From Chimaeribacter arupi (GTDB lineage Bacteria > Pseudomonadota > Gammaproteobacteria > Enterobacterales > Enterobacteriaceae): a stretch of 64,000 nucleotides of DNA. Each line of letters begins with the position of its first letter. The first letter of the stretch is position 1. Below, piece after piece: positions 43,401-52,477 of the stretch. The translations under genes were made by a program, and so were the position numbers. The DNA lies in NCBI RefSeq assembly GCF_002858805.1, contig NZ_PJZI01000019.1, positions 29,154 to 93,153 on the forward strand. The letters run 5' to 3'. A model generated the notes under the pieces. That model saw only the letters and a list, made by a program, of their open reading frames with translations, was not told where the DNA came from and did no database searches.

Positions 43401-43786
43401 GCAGCCAGCTGGTGGATTTTGCGCTTGTCACCGTCATCCTGCAGGTAATGGCGCAGGGGGGCAAAGGCCGGTTCCGGCAACATCTCCGGCAGCAGCCACA
43501 TCAGCTTCCAGGTCATGGCATCTTTACTGAAGGCGCTCTCTTTCGGGATCCCCGGCAAGACGCGGGTGAACATGTCCCAGATAAAGGAGGCCGGCAGCGG
43601 AAACTGAATATTCGCCGCAATCCCAAACTCATCGGCCAACTGCATTTGCAGCCATTGCGCCATGCCGGGGCTTTGCACCAGCACCACTTCCTGTTGGAAG
43701 GGATCGGAGAGCGGTTGCCCCTCAATAAGCGCCGAGATCAGTTTTTTCAGCAGATCCAGTTGGTTGGAGTGGTAAACGGTGAACAT
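40406..43786 (-). CDS. recC: Exonuclease V gamma subunit RecC
   Basis: RecC splits the incoming DNA strands and recognises Chi; its helicase and nuclease folds are inactive. The 1126-residue product (E. coli 1122) begins MFTVYHSNQLDLLKKLISAL and contains conserved segments LVQSPGMAQWLQMQLADEFG and PMRSIPFQVVCLLGMNDGVYPR. The upstream extension of the frame by 97 residues has no homology and overlaps ppdC, so the ATG at 43786 is chosen. The 216-bp gap to ptrA and the 95-bp gap to ppdC show no clear feature. Confidence 0.97.
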   Translation of the reverse strand: MFTVYHSNQLDLLKKLISALIEGQPLSDPFQQEVVLVQSPGMAQWLQMQLADEFGIAANIQFPLPASFIWDMFTRVLPGIPKESAFSKDAMTWKLMWLLPEMLPEPAFAPLRHYLQDDGDKRKIHQLAARVADLFDQYLVYRPHWLEGWERGELQEDLGEAQQWQAVLWARLCEYTATLGQPKWHRANLYQRFITTLNQHETCPPGLPARVFICGISALPPIYLQALQALGKHIDIHLMFTNPCRYYWGDIQNYAFLAKLQSRKRRDYLARAEVDLFRDPAQAPQLFNQEGEQALTNPLLASWGKLGRDHMYLLSQIDDIQEVQAFVDMEDDTLLHAVQQDMLELNDQAVLGMTPETLANSAGKRLLNPEDRSICIHACHSPQREVEVLHDKLLAMMAEDPDLTPRDIIVMVADIDSYAPYIQAVFGNAPPDRYLPFAISDRKASQAHPALQAFLTLLEMPQSRFTSEQVLALLEVPALAGRFAIHEDGLRLLRLWVSESGIRWGLDDDAIRQLELPPTGQHTWRFGLTRMLLGYAMDSEAGHWQGVLPYDESTGLAAELAGHLAELLMQLTRWRTLLDEPRPLAAWLPLCRQMLDTFFIKDVETEGVLTVIEEQWQKAINFGLAAQYPDKVPLSILRDDLAARLDQERISQRFLAGPINFCTLMPMRSIPFQVVCLLGMNDGVYPRTLPPLGFDLMAHQVKKGDRSRRDDDRYLFLEAMLSAQQRLYISFIGRSIQDNSERYASVLVTELMEYIGQSFVLPDDLACEADESERRVREHVLCHHARMPFNAENFVPGDEHQSYAREWLPAASAQGEPHPDFNQPLAPEPLEEITLENLMRFYRHPVRAFFQMRLGVNFMLEETELPDEEPFVLDSLNRYKFNSQLLNTLIEEQDADALYARVKASGALPYGAFGEIYWQKQSEEMTGLAEKVRALRGESRSEEITLEIGDCLITGWVHHIQPDGLLRWRPATLNAVDGVLLWIEHLAYCASGGKGESRSYGRKDTAWHFPALPVKQARDYLALLIEGYRQGMREPLLLVNKSGWAWLSHCVDPQTGEINRDEETQGKARGKLLQAWLGDQRVPGEGDDPYLQRVIRQLDDDDIVKIQQNAERFLLPLALHHQAGAA

Positions 43787-43881
43787 GATGCCTCTGAAGT
43801 GAATAACGGGTGTGGCAGGCGGCTTGCGCCGCAGCCCCACTGTAACCTGACGCCGCCGTAAAGCAACACCGGGGCGGGGTT

Positions 43882-44214
43882 TTAACATAATAACCGGCGC
43901 ACCGTCACCTGTTGCTGTGCCGGGGCCGTTACGGTAACACTCGCCCAGCGGCAGCCGCCGGGGGCACCGGCAGACGCGCTGCTGATGGTCAGTTGCCAGC
44001 CCTGGGGCACCGGTAACAGCCCGCTCTGATGGCCGGTCAGGCTGAAAGCCTCCAGGTGCTGGCCGGCCAGCCGCCATGCCTGCTGCACCTGCCGTTGCCG
44101 GTCAAACCCCGCCGTCAGTGCCTGCTGGTAGGTGAGCAACCCCAACAGCGAGACGGCAAACAGCATCGCGGCAAACAGCACTTCAATCAGGGTAAAACCC
44201 TGCTGCGTCGTCAT
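43882..44214 (-). CDS. ppdC: Prepilin peptidase-dependent protein C
   Basis: A 110-residue type IV pilin-like protein (minor pseudopilin). The prepilin cleavage site QQG-FTLIEV (Gly6, Phe7, with Glu at +5) is followed by one hydrophobic helix. The function of the ppd cluster in enterics is unsettled; minor-pilin or type II-like roles are assumed from the family. Its start overlaps the ygdB stop by 4 bp. It is the last gene of the four-gene pseudopilin unit upstream of recC. Confidence 0.9.
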   Translation of the reverse strand: MTTQQGFTLIEVLFAAMLFAVSLLGLLTYQQALTAGFDRQRQVQQAWRLAGQHLEAFSLTGHQSGLLPVPQGWQLTISSASAGAPGGCRWASVTVTAPAQQQVTVRRLLC

Positions 44215-44651
44215 GGCACGGCTTCTCCGTCACAGTCATGCGGGGCCTTTTCCGGGCAGAAATCCAGCCAGCCCCCGGCTTGTAAGGTCAGCCGCCCGCC
44301 TTTACCGGGGGCAGCCAGCCGGTAAAGGAACAGCGGGGAATCGTCTGCCCGCTGCCCTTCCCCACGCAGCAGGATAACGCCCGGCGCGGACGCGGCTTTT
44401 ATGCAGCCGTGCAGGCTGCCGGGATGAAAGGCCCGGCATTGCCATGTGGTGTTTGCCGGCGGCCAATTCAATGTTTCCGCCCAGGTGAGGGAGGACGCAG
44501 CCTGATGCCAGGCCAGCACATGTTGCCGCGTTCCGGCGGTGAGCCGCACCGCTTCGTCAAGCTGGCGGTGCAGCGCCGTCATGCCCATCAGCCCCAGCAG
44601 CATCAGCCCCATCAGTGTCAACAGCAGGGCGTTGCCCTGTTGCCGCCTCAT
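44211..44651 (-). CDS. ygdB: YgdB family protein (DUF2509), pseudopilin-cluster member
   Basis: A 146-residue protein with an N-terminal prepilin-like start (MRRQQGNALLLTLMGLMLLG), a hydrophobic helix and a soluble tail with paired cysteines (TWQCRAF, GCIKAA, DFCPEKAPHDCDG). The +5 glutamate of ordinary pilins is absent, similar to GspK/PilX-type subunits; this comparison is inference. It overlaps ppdB and ppdC by ATGA and is clearly part of the same operon. Confidence 0.88.
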   Translation of the reverse strand: MRRQQGNALLLTLMGLMLLGLMGMTALHRQLDEAVRLTAGTRQHVLAWHQAASSLTWAETLNWPPANTTWQCRAFHPGSLHGCIKAASAPGVILLRGEGQRADDSPLFLYRLAAPGKGGRLTLQAGGWLDFCPEKAPHDCDGEAVP

Positions 44652-45247
44652 GCGTTTGCCCCGGTCAGTAAACGGACGATCTGATGCGGGGTTACACCCT
44701 GCCGGTGTTGGCCGCTCAGAGTGAGTTGCAGCACGCTGCCTGCGGTTTCGCGGGCGTCGGTAAACGTAAAACCGGTGACGGTGACCTCAGCCGGATCGAA
44801 CAGCCTCTCCCAGCCCGTGCCGCCGCAGTGCGCCACGCCACGCTGCGTCTCCAGCGCACCGGCCACCAGGCGGTAGCCAAAGGTTTCCGCCTCCGGCCCT
44901 GCCGGTTCCCAGCGGCCATTGCGGTTGAGGTCATACGCCAGCACGATGCAGCCCCCTGCCCCTGCCCCTGCCCCCGCGCCGGGTGCCGTGCTCAGGCGAA
45001 TGGCGTGGCGGCCGCAGGCTGCCCCGGCACAAAACCCCGCGCGGCGCAGATCTTTTTCGAGGGTGTCCGCCACCTGATGCAGGGCATGATCCAGCCAGAA
45101 CAGCTGACGCAGGCGCTGCCCCTGCTGGTAGATTGCCGGGTAACTGCCGGCTGCGGCCAGCATCACCACACTGCCGATGCCCATCGCCAGCAGGATTTCC
45201 GGCAGGGTGAACCCCTGTTGCCGGGCACCGGGCCTGTTCAGCGGCAT
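44648..45247 (-). CDS. ppdB: Prepilin peptidase-dependent protein B
   Basis: A 199-residue pseudopilin with prepilin motif QQG-FTLPEILLAMGIG and an aromatic-poor globular domain (GSVLQLTLSGQH near the C terminus). A low-complexity GAGAGAGAGG run occurs in the middle, encoded by a 6-bp repeat (see findings). The start overlaps the ppdA stop by 10 bp and the stop overlaps ygdB. Confidence 0.9.
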   Translation of the reverse strand: MPLNRPGARQQGFTLPEILLAMGIGSVVMLAAAGSYPAIYQQGQRLRQLFWLDHALHQVADTLEKDLRRAGFCAGAACGRHAIRLSTAPGAGAGAGAGGCIVLAYDLNRNGRWEPAGPEAETFGYRLVAGALETQRGVAHCGGTGWERLFDPAEVTVTGFTFTDARETAGSVLQLTLSGQHRQGVTPHQIVRLLTGANA

Positions 45248-45729
45248 GGCGGCACCCCACTGACCGTATTTTCAGCGCAGAGCCGCAAGCGTCCGTGGCC
45301 GGAAAGCACGACCCGGATGCGCCCGGCAGCATTGCCGAGGGTGAGATGGCCTGGCTGGGCGGTATTGCGCAGGCCATAAAACCCCATGCCGTTGCCGCTG
45401 AAGTCCACTATCGCCACGCCCTCCCCGCCGGGCCGGAACACCCGCAGTGCGTTCCCGTTGCACCCGTCAGGCACGTCATTCAGCCGCGTGACGCAGCCCG
45501 TCGGTCCCAGCGTCACCGCAAGCAGGTGCGCCTCATTGCGGGCGTTGGCCTGCGCCTGCATCCGGCCCAGAAAGGCCTGGAGCGTCTGGGCGCTCTGCCG
45601 CAGGCGGTGCGCCTGGCGCATTGTCTGGCCGTAATAGAGGCTGCCGCCGGTCAGGATGGCAATCAGCCCCATTACCACCAGCATTTCAAGTAAGCTCATG
45701 CCCTGTTGTTTCCCTGTGCGTCTGTTCAT
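45238..45729 (-). CDS. ppdA: Prepilin peptidase-dependent protein A
   Basis: A 163-residue GspH/FimT-type pseudopilin. The motif QQG-MSLLEMLVVMGLIAILTGG has Met at +1 and Glu at +5, and the C-terminal domain contains paired cysteines (GPTGCVTRLNDVPDGCNG, LRLCAENTVSGVPPC). ATG 45729 is chosen because the frame extension upstream lacks homology and overlaps thyA's terminator region. It is the first gene of the ppdA-ppdB-ygdB-ppdC unit, downstream of thyA. Confidence 0.9.
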   Translation of the reverse strand: MNRRTGKQQGMSLLEMLVVMGLIAILTGGSLYYGQTMRQAHRLRQSAQTLQAFLGRMQAQANARNEAHLLAVTLGPTGCVTRLNDVPDGCNGNALRVFRPGGEGVAIVDFSGNGMGFYGLRNTAQPGHLTLGNAAGRIRVVLSGHGRLRLCAENTVSGVPPCR

Positions 45730-45878
45730 GCGGGCCAGTGTAAGGCGCAAAACCGCCCCGGCCAGCGGGCGGTGGCGGAACAGGAACCCATTACGCACCC
45801 CGGCATTGCAACGGCGGGAAACCGGCATTTTTCTGGAAGGTATCCCGCAAAACCGGCGGCGGCGGGCGGATGCAGGCA

Positions 45879-45907
45879 TAAAAAAACCGAAGCCATTGGC
45901 TTCGGTT
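45879..45907 (-). terminator. Rho-independent terminator of thyA
   Basis: On the minus strand a 10-bp perfect stem AACCGAAGCC/GGCTTCGGTT with a 3-nt loop is followed by a T run and AT. It starts 20 bp after the thyA stop codon. Confidence 0.9.
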
Positions 45908-45927
45908 CTATACAGCAGAAGGATGAA

Positions 45928-46722
45928 TCAGATCGCGACCGGGGCCTTGATGGCCGGGTGCGGGTCATACCCTTCAATCTCGAAATCGTCGAAGCGGTAA
46001 TCAAACAGGGAGTCAGGTTTGCGCTTGATCACCAGTGTCGGCATCGGGCGCGGCTCGCGCGTCAGTTGCAGGCGCGCCTGCTCCAGATGGTTGCTGTAGA
46101 GGTGGGTGTCCCCGCCGGTCCAGACGAAATCCCCGACCTCCAGATCACACTGCTGCGCCATCATATGCACCAGCAGCGCATAGCTGGCGATGTTGAACGG
46201 CAAGCCGAGGAACACATCGCAGGAGCGCTGGTACAGCTGGCAGGAGAGTTTGCCGTCCGCCACGTAGAACTGGAAGAACGCGTGGCACGGGGCCAGCGCC
46301 ATGCTCTCCAGTTCACCCACGTTCCAGGCGGAAACGATGATGCGGCGGGAGTCCGGGTCCTGTTTCAGTTGCTGCACCACGTTCGCCAGCTGGTCTATCT
46401 GGCGGCCGTCCGCGGCACCCCAGGCACGCCACTGTTTGCCGTACACCGGGCCGAGGTCGCCGTTTTCATCGGCCCACTCATCCCAGATGGTGACGTTGTT
46501 TTCACGCAGGTAGGCGATGTTGGTTTCGCCTTTCAGGAACCAGAGCAGTTCGTGAATGATTGACCGCAGGTGGCAGCGCTTGGTGGTCACCAGCGGGAAG
46601 CCCTCTTGCAGGTTGAAACGCATCTGATGGCCAAAAATCGACAGCGTGCCGGTGCCGGTGCGGTCAGCTTTCGGGGTGCCCTGATGGAGCACGGTGTTCA
46701 TTAAATCCAGATACTGTTTCAT
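45928..46722 (-). CDS. thyA: Thymidylate synthase
   Basis: ThyA methylates dUMP to dTMP with methylenetetrahydrofolate. The 264-residue product is the same length as in E. coli and has the catalytic Cys146 in [14 protein letters not shown], with [19 protein letters not shown] and the C-terminal VAI whose carboxylate closes the active site. It begins 1 bp from the lgt stop codon, as in E. coli, so the two genes share a transcript. Confidence 0.98.
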   Translation of the reverse strand: MKQYLDLMNTVLHQGTPKADRTGTGTLSIFGHQMRFNLQEGFPLVTTKRCHLRSIIHELLWFLKGETNIAYLRENNVTIWDEWADENGDLGPVYGKQWRAWGAADGRQIDQLANVVQQLKQDPDSRRIIVSAWNVGELESMALAPCHAFFQFYVADGKLSCQLYQRSCDVFLGLPFNIASYALLVHMMAQQCDLEVGDFVWTGGDTHLYSNHLEQARLQLTREPRPMPTLVIKRKPDSLFDYRFDDFEIEGYDPHPAIKAPVAI

Positions 46723-46723
46723 G

Positions 46724-47596
46724 TTACCTCACAACGGTTTTCTGTGGGCGGCGGTAGGCCCAAATCATCATAATGACGCCCGCCACGATCATCGGAATCG
46801 AGAGGATCTGCCCCATACTGATAATGCCGTCGAACAGCCCCAACTGGGCGTCCGGCTGGCGGAAATGCTCCACAATGATGCGGAAGGCGCCGTAACCGAT
46901 CAGGAACAGGCCGGAGACGCTGCCCATCGGCCGCGGTTTGCGGATAAAGAGGTTCAGGATCAGGAACAGCACCACCCCTTCCAGCAGCAGTTCATAGATC
47001 TGCGACGGGTGGCGCGGCAGCACGCCATACTGGTTCAGCAGCGGCAGCAGGGACGGGTCAGCGACGGCAATCGCCATATCTTCACTGCGCGAGCCGGGGA
47101 ACAGCATCGCCCACGGCGTGTGGGTGGTGACGCGGCCCCAGAGTTCACCGTTGATGAAGTTGCCGAGGCGGCCGGCACCGAGGCCAAACGGGATCAACGG
47201 CGCAATAAAATCAGAGACCTGGAAGAAGGTGCGGTGGGTGCGGCGGGCAAACAGCAGCATCACGCAGATCACACCCAGCAGGCCGCCGTGGAACGACATC
47301 CCGCCATCCCATACTTTGAACAGGTAGAGCGGGTTATCGAGGAACAGCGGCAGGTTGTAGAACAGCACATAGCCTACGCGGCCGCCGATAAACACACCCA
47401 GGAAACCGAAATAGAGCAGGTTTTCCACTTCATCTTTGGTCCAGCCGCTGCCGGGCTTGTTGGCGCGGCGCACCGCCAGCCACATGGCAAACACAAAGCC
47501 CACCAGGTACATCAGGCCGTACCAGTGGAGGGAAACCGGGCCCAGGGAGAAAATCACCGGGTCGAAGTCAGGAAACGCCAGATAGCTGTTACTCAT
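46724..47596 (-). CDS. lgt: Prolipoprotein diacylglyceryl transferase
   Basis: Lgt adds diacylglyceryl from phosphatidylglycerol to the lipobox cysteine of prolipoproteins, so it serves MltA, YgdI and YgdR encoded in this window. The 290-residue inner-membrane protein has about seven helices and the Lgt signature [14 protein letters not shown], with [11 protein letters not shown] near the N terminus. It lies immediately before thyA and 139 bp after ptsP. Confidence 0.97.
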   Translation of the reverse strand: MSNSYLAFPDFDPVIFSLGPVSLHWYGLMYLVGFVFAMWLAVRRANKPGSGWTKDEVENLLYFGFLGVFIGGRVGYVLFYNLPLFLDNPLYLFKVWDGGMSFHGGLLGVICVMLLFARRTHRTFFQVSDFIAPLIPFGLGAGRLGNFINGELWGRVTTHTPWAMLFPGSRSEDMAIAVADPSLLPLLNQYGVLPRHPSQIYELLLEGVVLFLILNLFIRKPRPMGSVSGLFLIGYGAFRIIVEHFRQPDAQLGLFDGIISMGQILSIPMIVAGVIMMIWAYRRPQKTVVR

Positions 47597-47735
47597 CCAT
47601 CACCACAATTTGTCGAATGTTAGCCCCAGGGGGGTCAGCAGGTTGCGAATCATAGCATAGGCGAAAAGCGGTCCGGGGCGGGAATAGGTATTTATCTGTA
47701 AAGAAAGGCGTCGGCGTCAACCGGCCAAAACGCGG

Positions 47736-49982
47736 CTATTTACCGCCGCGAATCAGCCCGCCGAGGCCACGGCGCTCCATAAACGCCGAGACGATGTGGC
47801 GCACGTCGGCGGTATGCGGGGCGGTGAGCACCCTGGCGGCCAGCGCGTCCGCTTCCTCACGCGTCACACGCCGCAGCAGGTATTTGATACGGGCAATGCT
47901 GCGCCCGTTCATGCTGAGGTGGCGGAAGCCCAGCCCGACCAGCAGCAGCGCGCCCATCGGGTCACCGGCCATCTCGCCGCACAGGCTAAGATCCAGCCCA
48001 GCCTGTGCGCTCTGGTCAGCGATCATTTTCAGCACCCGCAACATCGACGGGTGCAGGCTGTCGTACAGCGCCGCCACGCGGGTATTGTTGCGGTCCACCG
48101 CCAGCAGGTATTGCGTCAGGTCATTGGTGCCGACCGAGACGAAATCGACCCGCCCGGCCAGGTGGGGGATCAGGAACACCATCGCCGGCACTTCAATCAT
48201 GATGCCCAGCCGCACCGGCGGCAGAGAGTAACCGAGCACCTCCTGCACCTCACGCCCGGCGCGCTCAATCAGGCGTTTCGCCTCATCGATTTCTTCCAGG
48301 CTGGTGATCATCGGCAACAGGATGCTGAGGTTGCCGGTGGCGGCATTGGCGCGCAGCATGGCGCGCACCTGAATCAGGAAGATTTCCGGCTGGTCGAGGG
48401 TGATGCGGATGCCGCGCCAGCCAAGGCAAGGGTTCTCTTCGCTGATCGGCATATAGGGAAGCTGTTTATCTGAGCCGATGTCGAGGGTGCGCAGCGTCAC
48501 GGACTTCTGCGGGAAAATCTGCAACATGCCCTGATACTGCGCTACCTGCTCCTCTTCTGACGGGAAACCGCTTTGCAGCATAAACGGGATTTCCGTGCGA
48601 TAGAGGCCGATGCCGTCCACCCGGCCGCCGAACAGCTTTTCATGGTCGGCACTCAGCCCGGCATTCAGCAGGGTGAAAACCCGCTCGCCGCTTTTCAGCT
48701 GCGCCGGTTCCTCCACGTCATCTTCCGCGCGCTGGCTCAGCTCCAGCTCTTCGTTGATCAGCCGCTGGTACTCCTGGATCAGCACCGGTTCCGGGTCGAT
48801 CAGCAGTTCACCGCGATAGCCGTCAACGATCAGCGTGCGCTGGTTGAGCAGCGAGGTCTGGATGTCGGCGCCCATCACGGTCGGCACACCCATTGCCCGC
48901 ACCAGGATCGCCGCGTGGGAGTTGGCGGCCCCGTCGCGCACCACCACCCCGGCCAGCCGCTCCGGCGGCACTTCCGCCAGCAACGTGGCGGTCAGTTCGT
49001 CGGCCACCAGCACAAACCGCTCCGGCCAGGGGATGTCGCCCTGCACGCTGTCGTCGAGGTGGAACAGCAGCCGCTGGCCGAGCGCGCGCAAATCCCCGGC
49101 ACGCTCGCGCATGTAGGCGTCCTGCAGGCTGGCGAACTGGGCAGCGAAATGCTCCACCACCTTTTTCACCGCCCACTCCGCCACGGAGCCGCCGTCTATC
49201 TCAAAATAGAGCTCACGCTTCAGGCGGGCATCATTCAGCAGGTGGGAGTAGAGGTCGAAGATCGCCGCGCTCTCTTTCTGCGCGCTGGCGGTAAAGCGTT
49301 TGCTGAAGCGGCGGAACTCCGCCCCGGCCTCTTCCAGCGCACGGGTCAGGCGTTCGCGCTCCCGGGTGCTGTCGAGGGTCGATGCCATATAGACCAGATC
49401 CAGCGACGGCTGCGAGCAGTCCTGCCAGCCCACGCCAATCGCCACGCCCGGTGAGGCGGGCAGCGCTTTGACGCGCGTCTGGCGGAAGCGGCCAAACAGC
49501 TCGGTCAGCTGCACCTGGGTCAGGAACCCGGCGATCTGCGTCGCCAGGGTGACCAGGAACGACTCTTCGCTCTCGTCGAACTGGCGATGTTCGCGCTGTT
49601 GCACCACCAGCACGCCCAGCAACTGGCGGCGGTGGATAATCGGCACCCCGAGGAAGGAACGGAAACGCTCCTCTTTCACCTGCGGGACATATTTGAAACT
49701 GGGGTGGCTGTGGGCATCGGCGAGGTTGATAGGCTCCGCCAGGCGGCCCACCAGCCCCACCACGCCCTCATCAAAGGCGAGCGTCACCTGTTTACCGCGC
49801 GGTTTTTTCAGGCCGCGCGTGGCCATCAGGTAGTAGCAGCGGCGATCGTTGTCCGCCAGGTAGATGGAGCAGACTTCAGTGTCCATCGCCAGGCAGGTTT
49901 CGTTGACGAGCAGATCCAGCGCCTCGTTTAGGCTGGTTGCCGCAGCGACTTTTTCAACAATTTCTCGCAAACGCGTGAGCAT
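47736..49982 (-). CDS. ptsP: Phosphoenolpyruvate-protein phosphotransferase PtsP (EI-Ntr)
   Basis: PtsP is the first enzyme of the nitrogen phosphotransfer system; it takes phosphate from PEP and passes it to NPr and PtsN, linking nitrogen status to potassium and envelope regulation. The 748-residue protein equals E. coli in length. It has an N-terminal GAF domain (about residues 1-170), then the EI part with phosphorylated His356 in AANSHAAILVRAMGVP, and the C-terminal PEP-binding barrel (SVGTNDLTQYLLAVDRNN, SLCGEMAGDP). It follows rppH by 12 bp. Confidence 0.97.
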   Translation of the reverse strand: MLTRLREIVEKVAAATSLNEALDLLVNETCLAMDTEVCSIYLADNDRRCYYLMATRGLKKPRGKQVTLAFDEGVVGLVGRLAEPINLADAHSHPSFKYVPQVKEERFRSFLGVPIIHRRQLLGVLVVQQREHRQFDESEESFLVTLATQIAGFLTQVQLTELFGRFRQTRVKALPASPGVAIGVGWQDCSQPSLDLVYMASTLDSTRERERLTRALEEAGAEFRRFSKRFTASAQKESAAIFDLYSHLLNDARLKRELYFEIDGGSVAEWAVKKVVEHFAAQFASLQDAYMRERAGDLRALGQRLLFHLDDSVQGDIPWPERFVLVADELTATLLAEVPPERLAGVVVRDGAANSHAAILVRAMGVPTVMGADIQTSLLNQRTLIVDGYRGELLIDPEPVLIQEYQRLINEELELSQRAEDDVEEPAQLKSGERVFTLLNAGLSADHEKLFGGRVDGIGLYRTEIPFMLQSGFPSEEEQVAQYQGMLQIFPQKSVTLRTLDIGSDKQLPYMPISEENPCLGWRGIRITLDQPEIFLIQVRAMLRANAATGNLSILLPMITSLEEIDEAKRLIERAGREVQEVLGYSLPPVRLGIMIEVPAMVFLIPHLAGRVDFVSVGTNDLTQYLLAVDRNNTRVAALYDSLHPSMLRVLKMIADQSAQAGLDLSLCGEMAGDPMGALLLVGLGFRHLSMNGRSIARIKYLLRRVTREEADALAARVLTAPHTADVRHIVSAFMERRGLGGLIRGGK

Positions 49983-49994
49983 AATCTGCGTGAC

Positions 49995-50522
49995 TTAACC
50001 TCTTTTGCGACGGTAAGCAGGGGGTGAGCGAGGCGGGCTTAACTCCTGCACCGGCATCACGGTTGTGGAAAACTCTTTCATCACACGGCGATAGACATCA
50101 CGTTTAAAGGAGACGACCTGCCGTACCGGATACCAGAAACTGACCCAGCGCCAGCCGTCAAATTCCGGCGTGCTGCTGCGTTGCATATTGATATCCGCGT
50201 CGTCGCACATGAGCTGCAAGAGAAACCATTTTTGCTTTTGGCCGATACAAACCGGCTTTGTGTCCCAACGCACCAAACGTTTTGGCAATTTATAGCGCAA
50301 CCAGTTGCGGGTTGAGGCCAGAATGCGCACATCTTTCCGGTTCAGCCCCACTTCTTCAAACAGTTCACGGTACATCGCCTGCTCAGCGGTTTCACCGGGG
50401 TTAATCCCCCCCTGAGGAAACTGCCAGGAGTGCTGACCGTAACGACGGGCCCAGAGTACCTGCCCCTGCCGATTACAGATTACGATACCAACATTCGGGC
50501 GGTAGCCATCATCATCGATCAC
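49995..50522 (-). CDS. rppH: RNA pyrophosphohydrolase RppH
   Basis: RppH removes pyrophosphate from triphosphorylated 5' ends of mRNA and thereby triggers RNase E decay. The 175-residue Nudix protein (E. coli 176) has the Nudix box spanning residues 38-60 ([20 protein letters not shown] and following VGL) and the C-terminal basic tail [13 protein letters not shown]. It precedes ptsP and is divergent from mutH across the DnaA-box region. Confidence 0.97.
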   Translation of the reverse strand: MIDDDGYRPNVGIVICNRQGQVLWARRYGQHSWQFPQGGINPGETAEQAMYRELFEEVGLNRKDVRILASTRNWLRYKLPKRLVRWDTKPVCIGQKQKWFLLQLMCDDADINMQRSSTPEFDGWRWVSFWYPVRQVVSFKRDVYRRVMKEFSTTVMPVQELSPPRSPPAYRRKRG

Positions 50523-50689
50523 CGGACTACCTCAAATAAGCGTAAATGCATATGCCTTGATTGTTTCACACTCCCAACAGGCGGTAAACCACTGCTTATC
50601 AGCCGTTCATCAGGAATAACACCGGGATAACCCACAGCTTCCTGCCAAGTTATAAACATATCCCCGGCTACACCCCCGATTTTATTCAC

Positions 50690-51130
50690 GTTTTCTGTGG
50701 ATATCTTTGTGCAGAACTTCAGGGTAACGCCTTAAACCCCCCGGCGGTGGATAACTTCACCCCTGGTCACTCTCAGCATTATCTTATTTAAAACAGCACG
50801 ATAACCCCGTATGCCGCGGCGCGGCGGCAGAGATAATGTGAGCAATATCACCTTTCATTGTTGATGAGGTTAAAAATGAAACAAAGTTGGTTTTATCCAC
50901 AGATAATGCCAATTTATTGGACATAAAAAGAGTAAATTATCCAAAACCCCGCCGCGTCAAGCCTGTGGATGAAACCAGTAGTACGTATTAAGCCGGGTTA
51001 TCCCAAAAATCTGTGGATAACCTGGTGTAAGATCCTGTTTATTGTCAGCGGCAAACGGTGAAAAAAAGCGGTGCCTTTCAGGTTATCGGCAAATTAACAG
51101 AAAAATTTATCAGCTAAATCATGCTATTAT
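50690..51130. other. DARS2-like DnaA-reactivating region in the rppH-mutH gap
   Basis: The 692-bp gap between rppH and mutH is AT-richer than its surroundings and contains several DnaA boxes: perfect TTATCCACA at 50893-50901 and (reverse) 51012-51020, and one- or two-mismatch copies at 50696-50704, 50746-50754, 50964-50972 and 50998-51006. An IHF-like sequence AATCATGCTATTA lies at 51117-51129. In E. coli the DARS2 locus, which with IHF and Fis converts ADP-DnaA to ATP-DnaA, occupies exactly this gap. The box cluster at 50964-51020 is the likely core; function is inferred from position and boxes. No ORF in the gap looks real. Confidence 0.75.
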
Positions 51131-51214
51131 TCTGTTTTTCCCCCACCTGGCGCGAAATACCGCTCCCAGGGGAAAGACCAGTACATTTTTTAACCACTCC
51201 GACAGGTGACACGC

Positions 51215-51895
51215 ATGGGCCTCTCTCCCCTTCCTCCACCGCAACACAGTGATGAACTGCTGCAACGCGCCCAGGCGCTGGCCGGGCACTCACTGGGCGA
51301 CCTGGCCACGCAGGCCGGCATCGCTATTCCGGCCAATTTAAAACGGGATAAAGGCTGGGTTGGGATGCTGCTGGAGTTCTACCTCGGGGCCACCGCCGGC
51401 AGCAAAGCAGAGCAGGATTTCCCGGCGCTGGGCGTGGAGCTGAAAACCATCCCGGTGGATGCCGCCGGGAAACCGCTGGAGACGACCTTTGTCTGCGTGG
51501 CCCCGCTCACCGGTAACAGCGGCGTCAGCTGGGAACGCAGCCATGTGCGCCATAAACTGTCGCGGGTGCTGTGGGTGCCGGTGGAGGGCGAACGCGTGCT
51601 GCCGCTGGCAGAGCGGCGCATCGGTGCGCCGTTGCTCTGGTCGCCCAGCCCGGAAGAGGAAGATCAACTGCGCTGTGACTGGGAAGAATTGATGGACATG
51701 ATCGTGCTCGGTAAGGTTGAGAGCATCACCGCCCGCCACGGCGAGGTGCTGCAACTGCGGCCCAAAGCGGCCAACAGCAAGGCGCTGACCGAGGCGATAG
51801 GCGATCGCGGCCAGCCGATCATGACGCTGCCGCGCGGGTTCTACCTGAAAAAGAACTTTACCGCGGCGCTGCTGGCGCGGCATTTCCTCATGTGA
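51215..51895 (+). CDS. mutH: DNA mismatch repair endonuclease MutH
   Basis: MutH nicks the unmethylated strand at hemimethylated GATC sites when activated by MutL. The 226-residue protein has the PD-(D/E)XK-like active site Asp68, Glu75 and Lys77 in [15 protein letters not shown], plus the conserved [10 protein letters not shown] and [22 protein letters not shown] 51215 follows AGGTGA; a GTG three codons upstream is possible. Presence of MutH implies Dam-directed repair in this organism. Confidence 0.97.
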   Translation: MGLSPLPPPQHSDELLQRAQALAGHSLGDLATQAGIAIPANLKRDKGWVGMLLEFYLGATAGSKAEQDFPALGVELKTIPVDAAGKPLETTFVCVAPLTGNSGVSWERSHVRHKLSRVLWVPVEGERVLPLAERRIGAPLLWSPSPEEEDQLRCDWEELMDMIVLGKVESITARHGEVLQLRPKAANSKALTEAIGDRGQPIMTLPRGFYLKKNFTAALLARHFLM

Positions 51896-52017
51896 GGGCA
51901 GCGTTAAGGTAAGCGTGCGGAAAATCAGACTTTTGGAGGAGATTTTGCCTGGCTTTTTATGGCAGTTTGCTACGCTTAATACACCTTTGCCGTCTGCCGA
52001 ATAGTAAGGAAATCATC

Positions 52018-52236
52018 ATGAAAACATGGGCCATTGCTGCCTCTGCGCTGGTTGTTGCACTCTCTCTCACCGGTTGTTCCAGCGATTACGTCATCGCCAC
52101 CAAAGAGGGCAATATGATCCTGACTCAGGGTAAACCGAAAATTGATAAGGAAACCGGCTTAATCAGTTATACGGATGAGCAGGGTAACCAGCGTCAGATT
52201 AACGGCGACAGTGTTAACCAGGTGATTGAAAGGTAA
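52018..52236 (+). CDS. ygdR: YgdI/YgdR family lipoprotein YgdR
   Basis: A 72-residue DUF903 lipoprotein of unknown function with signal peptide and lipobox LTGC followed by [20 protein letters not shown] and [20 protein letters not shown]. The ATG at 52018 follows AAGGA; the longer frame adds an implausible 17-residue extension. It is the paralogue of ygdI in this window and lies between mutH and tas, as in E. coli. The 241-bp gap to tas shows no clear feature beyond GC-rich inverted repeats. Confidence 0.93.
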   Translation: MKTWAIAASALVVALSLTGCSSDYVIATKEGNMILTQGKPKIDKETGLISYTDEQGNQRQINGDSVNQVIER

Positions 52237-52477
52237 CAAATTAGTTAACCATTGCCCGGCGGGAAACAGCATTGTCCGGCCGGGCCGGGTGGCTTCCGGC
52301 ACCCACCGGGCTGCGCCCTTCTCTTCCCCGGCCACTTTCCCCCTCCCGGCAGCTTGGTTATAGTCAATCCGGCATTGATCATCTGTGCGAGAAGAAAAAC
52401 GCGATTGTGAAGAAAAGATAACGTCCCCAGAGACGCATTTTTTCAGCCTATATTCTTAACACTAAGGAAAACCGGCA

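Noticed and set aside
42443..43861. Long plus-strand open frame (472 codons) opposite recC
   Set aside because: Antisense shadow of recC with no domain or ribosome binding site; composition is that of a complementary frame.
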